Shown: positions 16,889-26,383 of the stretch, in pieces
Numbering within the stretch: position 1 is the first letter of the stretch
Layout of the letters: each line of letters begins with the position of its first letter
DNA from: Eubacterium sp.
Lineage (GTDB): Bacteria > Bacillota > Clostridia > Peptostreptococcales > Anaerovoracaceae
Assembly: GCA_017533915.1 (NCBI GenBank)
Contig: JAFWHX010000005.1
Span: 62,001-126,000, forward strand
Length of the DNA stretch: 64,000 nucleotides
Direction: 5' to 3'
Program-made: the position numbers and the translations under genes
The notes under the pieces: model-generated
Told to the model about the DNA's origin: nothing
The model's input: the letters and a program-made list of their open reading frames with translations, nothing else
Databases searched by the model: none

Positions 16889-19642
16889 ATGGAAAAGCTG
16901 AAGAATGGTAAGAAGAGTATCTCCTCGATAGCTCTTGCGTATATGATCGCTGCCGCAGTGGTGTCTGCGGCCGTTATAATGTGCTCATATTGCATGATCC
17001 ATTATCTTAATATCTCGCGTGAGAGCAGCAGCCTCATCAACAAGTTTGAAGAGACGTACAAGTTCATGGAGAGCAAGGAGTCCGCGACGTCTGATGACTT
17101 TGAAGATGACCTGTGCATGTCAGCGAGGCTTGCGGCGTCGGCGGTCAGAGCTGCTGACGATGACCTCAGGCCGGCAAAATACAGGAGCGGGTATATCATA
17201 AGGAAGAGAGGCGGCGACGTCGAATTCCCCGAGGATTATTCTTCGGATATCACTCTTACGATTTCTGACCTGCCGCAGGACTATTCGACAAATGTGATAG
17301 ATGACAATGTGGTGTCGTGCGCAAAGATACGAGGGAACTATTACTATGTCGAGTTACAGAAAGTGTCAGAAGAAGAGAAAGTGATAAAGAAGGGCGTTAA
17401 ATATCAGGACGCGCTCGACAACATCGCTTCAGCGACCGGCTATGACTACATAAGTGTTCAGAACGCAGAAAACGGCGACTATACGATAGCTGCAGCGACG
17501 CGCGGCTTCGCCGGCTTTACTAAAGCGTCGGAGCTCGGACTTGTGTCTTTCCTGGACGGTATGATCGACGGCGGCGATGATCCCGTCACATCAGAGGCTG
17601 TAAGTATCAGAGGCAGAAGGTACATAGCATTCGGGGCGAAGGAATTCAATATAAAATATGAGCCTGACGATGCCGCTGTGATGCTGGTGCCGCTGAGCGG
17701 CGCCATATCCCGGGCTGTTGAGTTCACTTTTATAATGGTGTTCGTGATCATGATCATGTGCATTCCTGTGGCGGTGTGGCTGATCGCGATATTCAGGAGG
17801 ATCACTGGCGGATATTTCACAGAAGAGCAGCTTGAGAGCTGCAGATATGAAATAGTAAAGAGAAAAGTAGTCCTTATCGTCATCATCTGTACGATCGCAG
17901 CATATATCGGGGCTACATTCGCGCTGTCGCTTGACGGTGCGTTTCAGCAGACGTCCCGGGGAAATTCTACGCTGAAGGAGTTCTTCAAGAGGATGGACGA
18001 TGACGCTGACCGCACAAGCGTACAGTGGGAGAGCAGTCAGAAGCGCTATATACGAAACGCGAGGAGGCTTGCCTCTCTGATCGACAATAATAAAGAGCTC
18101 CAGAACGAGAACTGGCTCAAAGAGGCGTCCGGGATCATCGACGCCGATTATATCATGATATTTGATGAGAACGGCAACGAGACGATCTCCGACTCACAGT
18201 ACAAGAGGATATCGCTGAACGACCGCGAGAACCCCGATATGGCAGACTTCAGCCGACTTCTTAACGGAGTGGAGAGCATCTCACACGCAGACGTCAGGGA
18301 TGAGGTGACCGGCCTGACGCGTGATTATCACGGAATATGCCTGAAACGCATCGCAGACGAAGATGCTTATGGAGCGCTTCTGATAGCGGTGGATCCGAAA
18401 GAGCATACCTGGGTCAGCTTCAGCAATACAGACAATGTCGCTGCATCCATGGCGCCGGAGAACGGATTCATCATTGGTGTCGACCCGGAGACGGGCGGCG
18501 TTGACGTCTCAAGCAGCAAAACTCTCAAAGACAACAAGCTGAAGGGATCGGATATCGATGATTCATTCTTCGGATTCCTCACGATGGACCGCAGACCTTA
18601 CTTTGCTCTCTCTTCAGATCATGACGACGAGTATTACTACTACGGAGTTGAAGAGAAATACATGCTGGCATACGTCCTGGCATTTGCGATAGGCTACGCA
18701 TTGCTGCTCATGCTGGTACTGGGCATGCTTTGCCGGATGCTGCTTAAGAGAAGCCCGTATAACAACAGTGAAGCCGAGATAATCCGTAATACCACCAGAG
18801 AGAAGCTCGACAAGATATCAGAATTCATACTGAAAGCAGCAGAAAAGAATATAAAGCTGATAAAGATCCGTAGTGACAATTCAGATGACAAGCTGAATAT
18901 AGGGAATACCAGAGAGCGGTATTACAAAAGCATCACTCCGGAGCGCGAAGCGCTGTCCACATTTGAGATACTTCTGTTCATGTTCACTACAGTTATCAGC
19001 GCGACCGTCCTTATCAGGAACCTTTCTTATGGAAGCGGTCAGACAGTCTTGGATTTTCTGTTTACCGGAAAGTGGACACATGGATTTAACCTGTTCTCAT
19101 TTACGGCGATATTCTTCCTTTTCTGCATACTGTTCGTATGCCTCGCTTTACTGAAGGCGGTATCGGCTGCCCTGAACACCGTGCTCAGCAAGAGAGCACT
19201 TACGGTCTGTTCACTCATAATGAATTTATTATTCTATGTTGCACTGATAGGTTTCGTATTCGTCTCGCTGGGATTCCTGGGAGTGAACGCGACGGCGCTC
19301 CTTGCTTCTGCCGGACTGGTAGGACTTGCTGTAAGCATGAGCTTAAGGGATATCTTAGCTGATGTGATGGCTGGAATAATGCTGATCACCGGGAGGACGT
19401 TCGAAGTAGGTGATTATATCGAGATCAGGGACGCATGCACCGGTACAGTCAAGAGCATGGGGCTCAGAAGGACAGAGCTGATCTCAGACAGCGGGCGGTC
19501 ATTCTTTATACGGAACAGCCAGATAAACAAAGTCACCAATCATTCACGCATGGCGGCAAAAAAGAAAGTGCCGGACGGGAAAAAGAATGATCGGGATGAA
19601 AATAATAAAGGCAATGATGGTGAAAAGAAAGAAGACAGGTGA
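16889..19642 (+). CDS. MscS-family channel with two large extracytoplasmic domains
   Basis: The ATG at 16889 follows CAGAGG by six nt; a GTG at 16868 is an alternative. The product has about 917 residues. A transmembrane helix (about residues 15-38) leads to an extracytoplasmic region to about 280, then two helices, a second extracytoplasmic region (about 350-590), another helix and a cytoplasmic stretch. The C-terminus is an MscS core: several helices, then ASAGLVGLAVSMSLRDILAD, GRTFEVGDYIEI and GTVKSMGLRRTEL. The usual C-terminal cage after the beta domain is short and replaced by a lysine/aspartate-rich tail. The outer domains look like receptor sensors, so the channel may be gated by a ligand; this is inference. 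Confidence 0.82.
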   Translation: MEKLKNGKKSISSIALAYMIAAAVVSAAVIMCSYCMIHYLNISRESSSLINKFEETYKFMESKESATSDDFEDDLCMSARLAASAVRAADDDLRPAKYRSGYIIRKRGGDVEFPEDYSSDITLTISDLPQDYSTNVIDDNVVSCAKIRGNYYYVELQKVSEEEKVIKKGVKYQDALDNIASATGYDYISVQNAENGDYTIAAATRGFAGFTKASELGLVSFLDGMIDGGDDPVTSEAVSIRGRRYIAFGAKEFNIKYEPDDAAVMLVPLSGAISRAVEFTFIMVFVIMIMCIPVAVWLIAIFRRITGGYFTEEQLESCRYEIVKRKVVLIVIICTIAAYIGATFALSLDGAFQQTSRGNSTLKEFFKRMDDDADRTSVQWESSQKRYIRNARRLASLIDNNKELQNENWLKEASGIIDADYIMIFDENGNETISDSQYKRISLNDRENPDMADFSRLLNGVESISHADVRDEVTGLTRDYHGICLKRIADEDAYGALLIAVDPKEHTWVSFSNTDNVAASMAPENGFIIGVDPETGGVDVSSSKTLKDNKLKGSDIDDSFFGFLTMDRRPYFALSSDHDDEYYYYGVEEKYMLAYVLAFAIGYALLLMLVLGMLCRMLLKRSPYNNSEAEIIRNTTREKLDKISEFILKAAEKNIKLIKIRSDNSDDKLNIGNTRERYYKSITPEREALSTFEILLFMFTTVISATVLIRNLSYGSGQTVLDFLFTGKWTHGFNLFSFTAIFFLFCILFVCLALLKAVSAALNTVLSKRALTVCSLIMNLLFYVALIGFVFVSLGFLGVNATALLASAGLVGLAVSMSLRDILADVMAGIMLITGRTFEVGDYIEIRDACTGTVKSMGLRRTELISDSGRSFFIRNSQINKVTNHSRMAAKKKVPDGKKNDRDENNKGNDGEKKEDR

Positions 19643-19700
19643 TAAAATAAATCAGATATTGATATTCGGTCAGGACGATCTGTTTGAAAGGAGCATACTT

Positions 19701-20855
19701 ATGAGGCAGCTTGCATTTACACCTCCTATGGGCTGGAACACGTGGAATACATTCTACGATAAGATAAGTGACGAGCTCGTGCGGTCCACTGCAGACGCCA
19801 TGGTAGAGCAGGGGCTGCTTGACGCGGGATATGAATACCTTATACTGGATGACTGCTGGAGCAGCGTCGACCGTGACGAGAGCGGCCATCTGGTGCCGGA
19901 TCCTGAAAAATTCCCGTACGGGATTAAGGACCTTGCCGACTACGTGCACAGCAAAGGCCTTAAGTTCGGCATCTATTCATGCTGCGGAACGAGGACGTGC
20001 GCAAGATATCCGGGAAGCTTTGAGCATGAATTTGATGATGCGAAGCAGTTCGCGGAATGGGGCGTAGATTATCTGAAATATGACAACTGCCACAGGCCGA
20101 GGTCGCAGACTACTCCGATGCTCTACAGGCGCATGAGCATGGCTCTCAGGAATTCCGGGCGTGATATAGTACTTGCCGCCTGCCAGTGGGGGATAGATGA
20201 CGTGCATCAGTGGATAAGGTCATCAGGAGCTCAGACATTCCGATCCACAGTGGATATTCAGGACTCCTGGGATTCCATCAAAAGCACGGTACTGTCGCAG
20301 ATGGATAAGCAGAACTGCAATGCGCCGGGCTGCTTTAACGATATGGACATGCTGGTCGTCGGGATGTATGGAAAAGGTCTGAATCCAGAGACATCCCAGG
20401 GCGGCTGCACCGATGAGGAGTACCAGACTCATTTCTCACTCTGGGCGATGATGAATTCACCTCTTATCATCGGATGCGATATACGCTCTATGTCGCCGAA
20501 GGCAAAAGAGATACTCACGAACAAAGAGGTCATAGCCATAAATCAGGATCCGGAAGGCAGAAGCTGCTATAAGCTGAGCGTATGCGGAGACGATGACTCG
20601 TTCGTTCTGGTACGTCCGCTTGCTGATGGAGATTATGCTGTCGGGCTGTTCAACTTCAGCGAGAGGGAGTGGAAAATATCCGTGGATTTCTGGGATCTCG
20701 GGCTTCCTGCCGCTGCCGGTCTCGGATTTAAGATCAGAGACTGCTATGCACATGAGGATCTTGGGGTGTTTACAGAGTACTTTGCAGCGCCGCTTCCGCC
20801 TCATGGCTCAGGCGTATACCGCTGCAAAGTCATCAGTACCGATCATGTGGTATAA
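19701..20855 (+). CDS. GH27 alpha-galactosidase
   Basis: The product has 384 residues; AAAGGAG lies seven nt before this ATG. FTPPMGWNTWNTFYDKISD, then LILDDCWSS, is the glycoside hydrolase 27 start; YLKYDNC carries the nucleophile Asp128 and FRSTVDIQDSW the probable acid/base Asp185. The C-terminal beta domain is present. There is no signal peptide, so it acts on imported alpha-galactosides such as melibiose or raffinose; GH27 also includes alpha-N-acetylgalactosaminidases and isomaltodextranases. No sugar transporter is adjacent. Confidence 0.92.
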   Translation: MRQLAFTPPMGWNTWNTFYDKISDELVRSTADAMVEQGLLDAGYEYLILDDCWSSVDRDESGHLVPDPEKFPYGIKDLADYVHSKGLKFGIYSCCGTRTCARYPGSFEHEFDDAKQFAEWGVDYLKYDNCHRPRSQTTPMLYRRMSMALRNSGRDIVLAACQWGIDDVHQWIRSSGAQTFRSTVDIQDSWDSIKSTVLSQMDKQNCNAPGCFNDMDMLVVGMYGKGLNPETSQGGCTDEEYQTHFSLWAMMNSPLIIGCDIRSMSPKAKEILTNKEVIAINQDPEGRSCYKLSVCGDDDSFVLVRPLADGDYAVGLFNFSEREWKISVDFWDLGLPAAAGLGFKIRDCYAHEDLGVFTEYFAAPLPPHGSGVYRCKVISTDHVV

Positions 20856-20919
20856 TATATGCAGAATTAATTCGACATTAATGATGGTGATTTAATATTA
20901 TTTAAAAAGGAGAAAAGTC

Positions 20920-21564
20920 ATGGAAAAGAATATCATCGTAGCAGTGTTCAAGGTTGAGAGCGAAGGTTACCAGGCACTGTCGCAGCTGAGGCAGGAAGCA
21001 GGATCGGATTCATATCTTGTTTCAGCGGCAGCTCTGGTCAAGAAAGAAAACGGCGTGACAAGATATCTTGATGGTTTTGATACCGGCGCTCGCTCGACTG
21101 ATGATACAGCGATCGGAGGACTTGTCGGAATGACAGTCGGCATCCTCGGCGGCCCGATCGGAATGCTTCTGGGAGCAGAGCTCGGCGCGCTCATCGGTGC
21201 GAACGTAGACGCTGGAGACGCGCTGTTTGATTCCGCGATGCTCGAGCAGATCGCTGAAAAGCTCGACGACGGATCAGTTGCGATGATCGCTCTCGCAGCA
21301 GAAGAGAATGACGTTGTCGTAGACAGTAAGTTCGCAGACTTTGATGTCGTCATCGCAAGGTTCAACGCGGATGCTGTGGCTAAAGAAGTCAACAAAGCTG
21401 CTGAGATGCAGGTGGAGATGGCGAGACAGGCTAAAGAAGAGCTCCGCAGGCAGGAAAAAGAAGAGTTCAGGCAGAAGATCGAAGATAAAAAAGAAGAGGC
21501 GCGCAGGATCACAGAAGAGAACAAGAAGCTCATTAACGACGAGTTTCACTTTGACGAGAAATAA
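20920..21564 (+). CDS. DUF1269-like glycine-zipper protein with coiled-coil tail
   Basis: The product has 214 residues. The N-terminal part (IVAVFKVESEGYQALSQL) and the central glycine-rich hydrophobic hairpin (GGLVGMTVGILGGPIGMLLG) resemble DUF1269 proteins, which can associate with membranes. Residues about 165-210 are a charged coiled coil rich in K, E and R. Function is unknown. A strong AAAGGAG precedes the ATG. Confidence 0.72.
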   Translation: MEKNIIVAVFKVESEGYQALSQLRQEAGSDSYLVSAAALVKKENGVTRYLDGFDTGARSTDDTAIGGLVGMTVGILGGPIGMLLGAELGALIGANVDAGDALFDSAMLEQIAEKLDDGSVAMIALAAEENDVVVDSKFADFDVVIARFNADAVAKEVNKAAEMQVEMARQAKEELRRQEKEEFRQKIEDKKEEARRITEENKKLINDEFHFDEK

Positions 21565-21613
21565 AAAACAGGTTCTTCTATATTAGCGTGTTTAGAATAA
21601 AGACTGAGATTTG

Positions 21614-21678
21614 ATCGCCTCTATGCTCCTGCCAGTTGTTGTAATGCTAATCATGCAGCCGGCAGGCATAGTGGCGAT
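21614..21678 (+). other. Long imperfect hairpin in the leader of the alpha/beta hydrolase gene
   Basis: The arm ATCGCCTCTATGCTCCTGCC (21614-21633) pairs with GGCAGGCATAGTGGCGAT (21661-21678) with one mismatch and a two-base bulge, around a 27-nt loop. No T-run follows, so it is not a typical terminator. It ends 23 nt before the hydrolase ATG and after a TAGAAT -10-like word (21593-21598). Confidence 0.55.
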
Positions 21679-21701
21679 TGCATTTGAAAAGGATGATATA
21701 A

Positions 21702-22529
21702 ATGTCAGAAAATATCAAGACAGGAACTGTTTCAACAGATTCTTTCACGCTGGATTACGTTAAATTCGGTCACGGTAAGAATGTGTTCGTGATACTCCCC
21801 GGGATCAGCGTCCTCAGCGTGATGAACTTTGCCGACGCTGTAGCTGATGCGTACAAAGTGCTGACGGACGACTACACGGTCTATCTGTGTGAGAACAGGA
21901 TACAGCTCACATCGACAGCTTCTATACAGGAGATGGCAGAAGACACGTCAGCTGCGTTCAAAGCTATGGGCTTTGATAAAGTGACCCTTATGGGCGCGTC
22001 GTACGGCGGGATGACGTCGATGCTCATCGCGGCGGAACACCCTGATCAGATAGAGAACCTGATCCTCTGCGGGACTTCGGCGTATGTTTCAGACGAGTGC
22101 TATCACATGTTCGACAAGTGGATCGGCCTCACGGACGCAGGAAACGCGGAAGAACTGTATCTGGATTTCGGAAAGACCGTATATCCGGCGGAGATATTCG
22201 AGCAGTCGCGCGACGTACTGGCCGATATGGCAAAAAGCGTGACAGAAGAGGATCTGAAGCGCTTCAGACTTTACCTCGAGAGCATCAGAGGTTTTGATGT
22301 CAGAGACAGACTGAAGGAGATTCAGTGCCCAGTATTCATAGCTAGTTCAAGCGACGATAAAGTGTTCGGGGAAGAAGGCCCGCTCACGATAGCTAAGGGT
22401 CTGGCTGCCTGCCCGGACCTGAGGACAAAGATGTACGACGGATACGGGCATGCAGTATATGATACAGCGCCGGATCTTAAAGAGCGCATACTGCGCTTCC
22501 TGAAGAGAGAGCCGGAACCCGGAGAATAG
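21702..22529 (+). CDS. Alpha/beta hydrolase
   Basis: The product has 275 residues. The nucleophile elbow MGASYGGMTS places Ser100; NLILCGTSAY follows. SSSDDKVFG gives the likely acid and YDGYGHAVYDT the catalytic His. No signal peptide is present. Family members include esterases, C-C hydrolases and lipases; the substrate is unknown. It may be controlled through the hairpin leader just upstream. Confidence 0.85.
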   Translation: MSENIKTGTVSTDSFTLDYVKFGHGKNVFVILPGISVLSVMNFADAVADAYKVLTDDYTVYLCENRIQLTSTASIQEMAEDTSAAFKAMGFDKVTLMGASYGGMTSMLIAAEHPDQIENLILCGTSAYVSDECYHMFDKWIGLTDAGNAEELYLDFGKTVYPAEIFEQSRDVLADMAKSVTEEDLKRFRLYLESIRGFDVRDRLKEIQCPVFIASSSDDKVFGEEGPLTIAKGLAACPDLRTKMYDGYGHAVYDTAPDLKERILRFLKREPEPGE

Positions 22530-22552
22530 AATTCGGAATTGGAGGTAGCTCT

Positions 22553-23710
22553 ATGGATGATCAGGTAAAAGGGAATGTGCTTGTGCTTGGTAATTCAGGC
22601 GTCGGGAAGTCGACGCTGATCAATGCCGTGCTCGGCGAAAAGAAGAGCAGGACAGGATACGGCACAGTCGGCACGACAAAACATCTGGAAGTATTCGAGA
22701 ATGACGCGTGCAATTTCAGGCTCATAGATTCAGTCGGATTCGAGCCTGATTTCTTCAAAAGATACCAGGCGATCAAAGCCGTGCAGGACTGGTGCAAGGC
22801 GAGCGCCAAAGCCGGGAATGAGAACAGCAAGATAAACGTGATCTGGTTCTGCGTGAGCGGAACGTCCAGAAAGCTGTTCAGGCAGTCGATCGACTCACTC
22901 GCGAAAGCGGCGTCGGTGTATAAGTCTGTGCCTGTGATAGCGGTCATAACCAAGTCATATTCCAGGCCGGACCGTGATTCGAATATCCAGATGGTCCGGG
23001 AAGCCTTCGGAGATAAAGTCGGAAGGAAGCTGAACCTTAAGGGAATAATCCCGGTAGTCGCTGAGATCTACAGGATCGACGACACTGCGTTCGCTCCGGT
23101 CGACGGGATTAACGACCTGATCCAGCTCACGAATGAAGTGATGCCGGAAGGGATCGCTGCGGCTGATAAAGACATAGAGCAGTACAAAGCCGACAGGACC
23201 AATACATTTGCACACACGCTCATTGGAGCTTCGACAGTTTCCGGAGTCGTGATCGGGGCAGTGCCGCTTCCGAGCCCACTGACTGACGGGGCGATCCTCA
23301 GCGGGATCGAGCTTGCCGAGGTGAACGGGCTTGCCAAGCTCTACGGCATAAAAAAGAACAACAAGTCGACAGCCATGTTTGAGAAGATCGTTGAGATCGG
23401 TACCGTGAGCGCGGTCGCAAGGGCGACATGCGGAGCTGTGCTGAAGGCGATACCGGTAGCAGGCTGGGTCGCGAACGCGGCAGTCGCAGGAAGCTTTGTT
23501 GCGGCGATCGGTGAAGGGACGAGATACATCTTCGAGCAGATAAAGCTCGGGAACAGGTCTGTAGAGGATATCGATTGGGCGGAGAAGATGCTTAACGATA
23601 AGCTTTCAGGCCAGTTCGTCGACAAGGCGAAGCAGGCTTTTGCCGCGCTTAATGAGAGCAGCAGCAAAGACGATATCGTGAAAGCGATCGCGAAAATGTT
23701 CGAGAAATAA
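22553..23710 (+). CDS. Membrane-associated GTPase with C-terminal DUF697-like domain
   Basis: The product has 385 residues. VLGNSGVGKSTLINAVLGE is the P-loop, DSVGFEP the G3 region and AVITKSYSR the G4 region (TKxx in place of NKxD). Residues about 225-350 are alternating hydrophobic and glycine-rich segments (GAVPLPSPLTDGAILSGIEL), as in DUF697/YcjF-type GTPases, and probably contact the membrane. GGAGG serves the ATG, 23 nt after the hydrolase stop. Function is unknown. Confidence 0.85.
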   Translation: MDDQVKGNVLVLGNSGVGKSTLINAVLGEKKSRTGYGTVGTTKHLEVFENDACNFRLIDSVGFEPDFFKRYQAIKAVQDWCKASAKAGNENSKINVIWFCVSGTSRKLFRQSIDSLAKAASVYKSVPVIAVITKSYSRPDRDSNIQMVREAFGDKVGRKLNLKGIIPVVAEIYRIDDTAFAPVDGINDLIQLTNEVMPEGIAAADKDIEQYKADRTNTFAHTLIGASTVSGVVIGAVPLPSPLTDGAILSGIELAEVNGLAKLYGIKKNNKSTAMFEKIVEIGTVSAVARATCGAVLKAIPVAGWVANAAVAGSFVAAIGEGTRYIFEQIKLGNRSVEDIDWAEKMLNDKLSGQFVDKAKQAFAALNESSSKDDIVKAIAKMFEK

Positions 23711-23739
23711 TTGTGCAGCTTTAGTTATACGTGTAGAAT
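23711..23739 (+). promoter_or_regulatory. Possible promoter giving a leaderless HD-GYP transcript
   Basis: TTGTGC (23711-23716), 17 nt and TAGAAT (23734-23739) put the start site at or next to the ATG at 23746. No Shine-Dalgarno is visible before that ATG, which fits leaderless translation. Confidence 0.4.
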
Positions 23740-23745
23740 AAAAAC

Positions 23746-26202
23746 ATGATCGAATTACTGAAAGAACATCAGCTTAATATAATGCTTTTCATGAGCGGGA
23801 TCTGCGCGATCCTTGCTCTTCTTACTGCTTTTGTGAGTACGCTGTCCGTGAAGCGCCGGGGGATACTTGCCCGGCTGGAGATTGCGGCGATGATGCTCCT
23901 GATGGCTGACAGGCTTGCGTACATATACCGCGGCGATATAAGTGAGACGGGTTGGTGGATGGTGAGGATATGCAATTTCCTTGTGTATTTCTTCTCACTG
24001 TACATTCCGCACACGATAACATTGTATCTATATGACCTCTATAGAAATGAGGGGAAGATGAAAGAGCTTCCGAAGAGGCTCATGGTGTGCGAAGTACTCT
24101 TCCTTGCAGGCCTGGCATTCCTTATTATCTCGCAGTTCACAGGTCTGTATTATACATTCGACGAGAATAATCTCTATCAGCGGGCGCCTCTGAATTTCAT
24201 ATGCTACATAATGCCGTATGCTATCGTTCTGATCCAGCAGACGGTCATCATACAATACAGAAAAGTCCTGAGCCAGACAATGGTCTTTGCTCTGATGGTA
24301 AATTCGGTGGTCCCGCTCATCGCGTCAGTACTGCAGCTTTTCTGCTACGGTGTCTCGCTCACGAACATGACTACAGTAGGCATGGCTGTTCTGCTGTATG
24401 TATTTGCTTTGATCAATCTTAACGATTCTCTCGAAAAGGCGAGAAAGGCTGAGATCGAGTCATATAAAGAAGCACACAGACGCGAGCATGCTCTGTTCGA
24501 GCAAACGGCAGAAGCGCTTGCGAACGCTATCGATGCAAAGGACGCCTACACCAGAGGCCACTCTTCGCGTGTGGCTTTGTACTCTCAGCGGATCGCGAGG
24601 GAAGCAGGCATGTCAGACGAAGAATGCGAGAGAGTATACTTCGCGGCTTTGCTTCACGATGTGGGAAAGATCGGCGTACCTGATGCGATCATTAATAAAA
24701 ACGGCAAGCTCACGGACGAGGAGTTCGCCGAGATAAAGAAGCACCCGGTGTACGGGAACCAGATCCTGTCCAGCATTCAGCAGTCGCCGTACCTGAGTAT
24801 CGGCGCGCACTACCACCATGAGAGATATGACGGCAAAGGCTATCCGGACGGTCTCATGAGTGAGGACATACCTGAGATCGCGAGGATCATAGCGGTCGCG
24901 GATTCATACGACGCTATGACTTCCAGAAGGAGCTACCGTGACGTGATCCCTCAGCAGAAGGTCAGAGAAGAGCTCGTCAAAGGCATGGGCACGCAGTTCG
25001 ACGCAAAGTATGCGAAGATCATGCTCCATCTTATAGACCTGGATCTGGAGTACAATATGAAAGAGCAGGCGGCAGGGAGCGACTCGTCATCCGGCACAAG
25101 GCTGCACTGCGAGTCGATATATAACGACTGCTCGACAGGCATCCTGATAACTGATTCGATAACAAAGATCAGACTGTTCTGCAGGAGCGACGACGGATAT
25201 TCAGACAGTGAAGGAATGCCTTCGCTGATCCTTTTCGACGCGCTTGACGGAAGAGTGCATGCTGATGATGAGCACACTAAGGATCTTCTGTACTTTGAAT
25301 ATGGTAAGGTGAGGTTCGACGGGACCGTGTCTCGCGATGGCGCGCGGAAGATAGAAACGTCAGAATATGAGGCGCCGTTTGACGACGGGAACGGGAAAGC
25401 TGACTCCGGGAGCAAGACCCATGGCAGCAGCCCGCACTTCAGGCGCTTTGATGTTGAGGCGGTCAGGGTCAAAGACCATGTAAAGATCACCATATCCGAT
25501 GGAAAGACAGTAAAGCAGGCGATAATGGCGCTTCCGGACAGCGTCAGATTCGCATACATATCGATCACCGGCGAGCACTGCATGATCGTGAATATCCGGA
25601 TCGATCAGACCGAGGAGAAAGTCCCGGAAGATTACATCCCGAGGATCGCAGAGGCGCAGAGCTACATCGCAGACTGCCCTGAAGGAGATATTCCGAACAT
25701 CGAGGTCGATGGCTGGAAGTACGTGACATCGCAGGGCATACCGGTCAAAGACGAGCTGCACATCAGGTTCCATTCGCGTAGTCTTCCGACAGCGAGACTT
25801 GTGTGGCACTGCCCATACATCGCATTATTCACTTCACCGGACGGCGCTCCATACGGTACGACGCTGCCGGTCCCGAAAGACGAGGACGGAAACGAGCTGC
25901 TGAGAGAATTCGTTCTCATCAGGATCGACGGAGAAAACTGGGAGTCCGACGCACACGCCGAGAACAAAGTCATCATGTCCACGACTGAGGATTTCCCTGG
26001 CTGGACCGTCTGGAAAGAGAAGAACAAAGAGGGGATCGACTGCGACGTACACATCCGCCGCTACAGCAACGTCATCACAGTTACCACTGAGAACCTCGGC
26101 ATCTCGATCAGGTCCACCACGATGATCAAAGACAATACGGAAAAGATCTACGTTGCCCTTACCGGCGACCAGGTCGCGATCACAGACATACATATAGAAT
26201 AA
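23746..26202 (+). CDS. Membrane-bound HD-GYP phosphodiesterase with unknown C-terminal region
   Basis: The product has 818 residues. The first 225 residues contain about seven transmembrane helices. A short coiled coil leads to an HD-GYP domain: LLHDVGKIG (His304-Asp305) and HHERYDGKGYP (His357-His358), with all expected metal ligands. This class hydrolyses cyclic di-GMP to pGpG or GMP. The last 400 residues are soluble, beta-rich and not recognised; they may be a regulatory domain. No GGDEF partner is adjacent, but a second HD-GYP gene lies at 56595-59372. Confidence 0.88.
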   Translation: MIELLKEHQLNIMLFMSGICAILALLTAFVSTLSVKRRGILARLEIAAMMLLMADRLAYIYRGDISETGWWMVRICNFLVYFFSLYIPHTITLYLYDLYRNEGKMKELPKRLMVCEVLFLAGLAFLIISQFTGLYYTFDENNLYQRAPLNFICYIMPYAIVLIQQTVIIQYRKVLSQTMVFALMVNSVVPLIASVLQLFCYGVSLTNMTTVGMAVLLYVFALINLNDSLEKARKAEIESYKEAHRREHALFEQTAEALANAIDAKDAYTRGHSSRVALYSQRIAREAGMSDEECERVYFAALLHDVGKIGVPDAIINKNGKLTDEEFAEIKKHPVYGNQILSSIQQSPYLSIGAHYHHERYDGKGYPDGLMSEDIPEIARIIAVADSYDAMTSRRSYRDVIPQQKVREELVKGMGTQFDAKYAKIMLHLIDLDLEYNMKEQAAGSDSSSGTRLHCESIYNDCSTGILITDSITKIRLFCRSDDGYSDSEGMPSLILFDALDGRVHADDEHTKDLLYFEYGKVRFDGTVSRDGARKIETSEYEAPFDDGNGKADSGSKTHGSSPHFRRFDVEAVRVKDHVKITISDGKTVKQAIMALPDSVRFAYISITGEHCMIVNIRIDQTEEKVPEDYIPRIAEAQSYIADCPEGDIPNIEVDGWKYVTSQGIPVKDELHIRFHSRSLPTARLVWHCPYIALFTSPDGAPYGTTLPVPKDEDGNELLREFVLIRIDGENWESDAHAENKVIMSTTEDFPGWTVWKEKNKEGIDCDVHIRRYSNVITVTTENLGISIRSTTMIKDNTEKIYVALTGDQVAITDIHIE

Positions 26203-26226
26203 CCGCATTATACGAGGACAGAGGCC

Positions 26227-26247
26227 GGACGCGCTCCGTCCTTTTTT
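26227..26247 (+). terminator. Rho-independent terminator after the HD-GYP gene
   Basis: GGACG (26227-26231), loop CGCTC, CGTCC (26237-26241), then six T. It starts 24 nt after the stop codon. Confidence 0.8.
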
Positions 26248-26383
26248 ATATCAGATTATGTACGGATCCACTCCATCCAGATATTACGGGTTAGTTGACT
26301 CAAACTTTTTTGGTTATACGTGTTTACATTCACTTATGTGTGGTATAAGTCAGATAAATAACAGAGAACAGGGAGGCAATATT

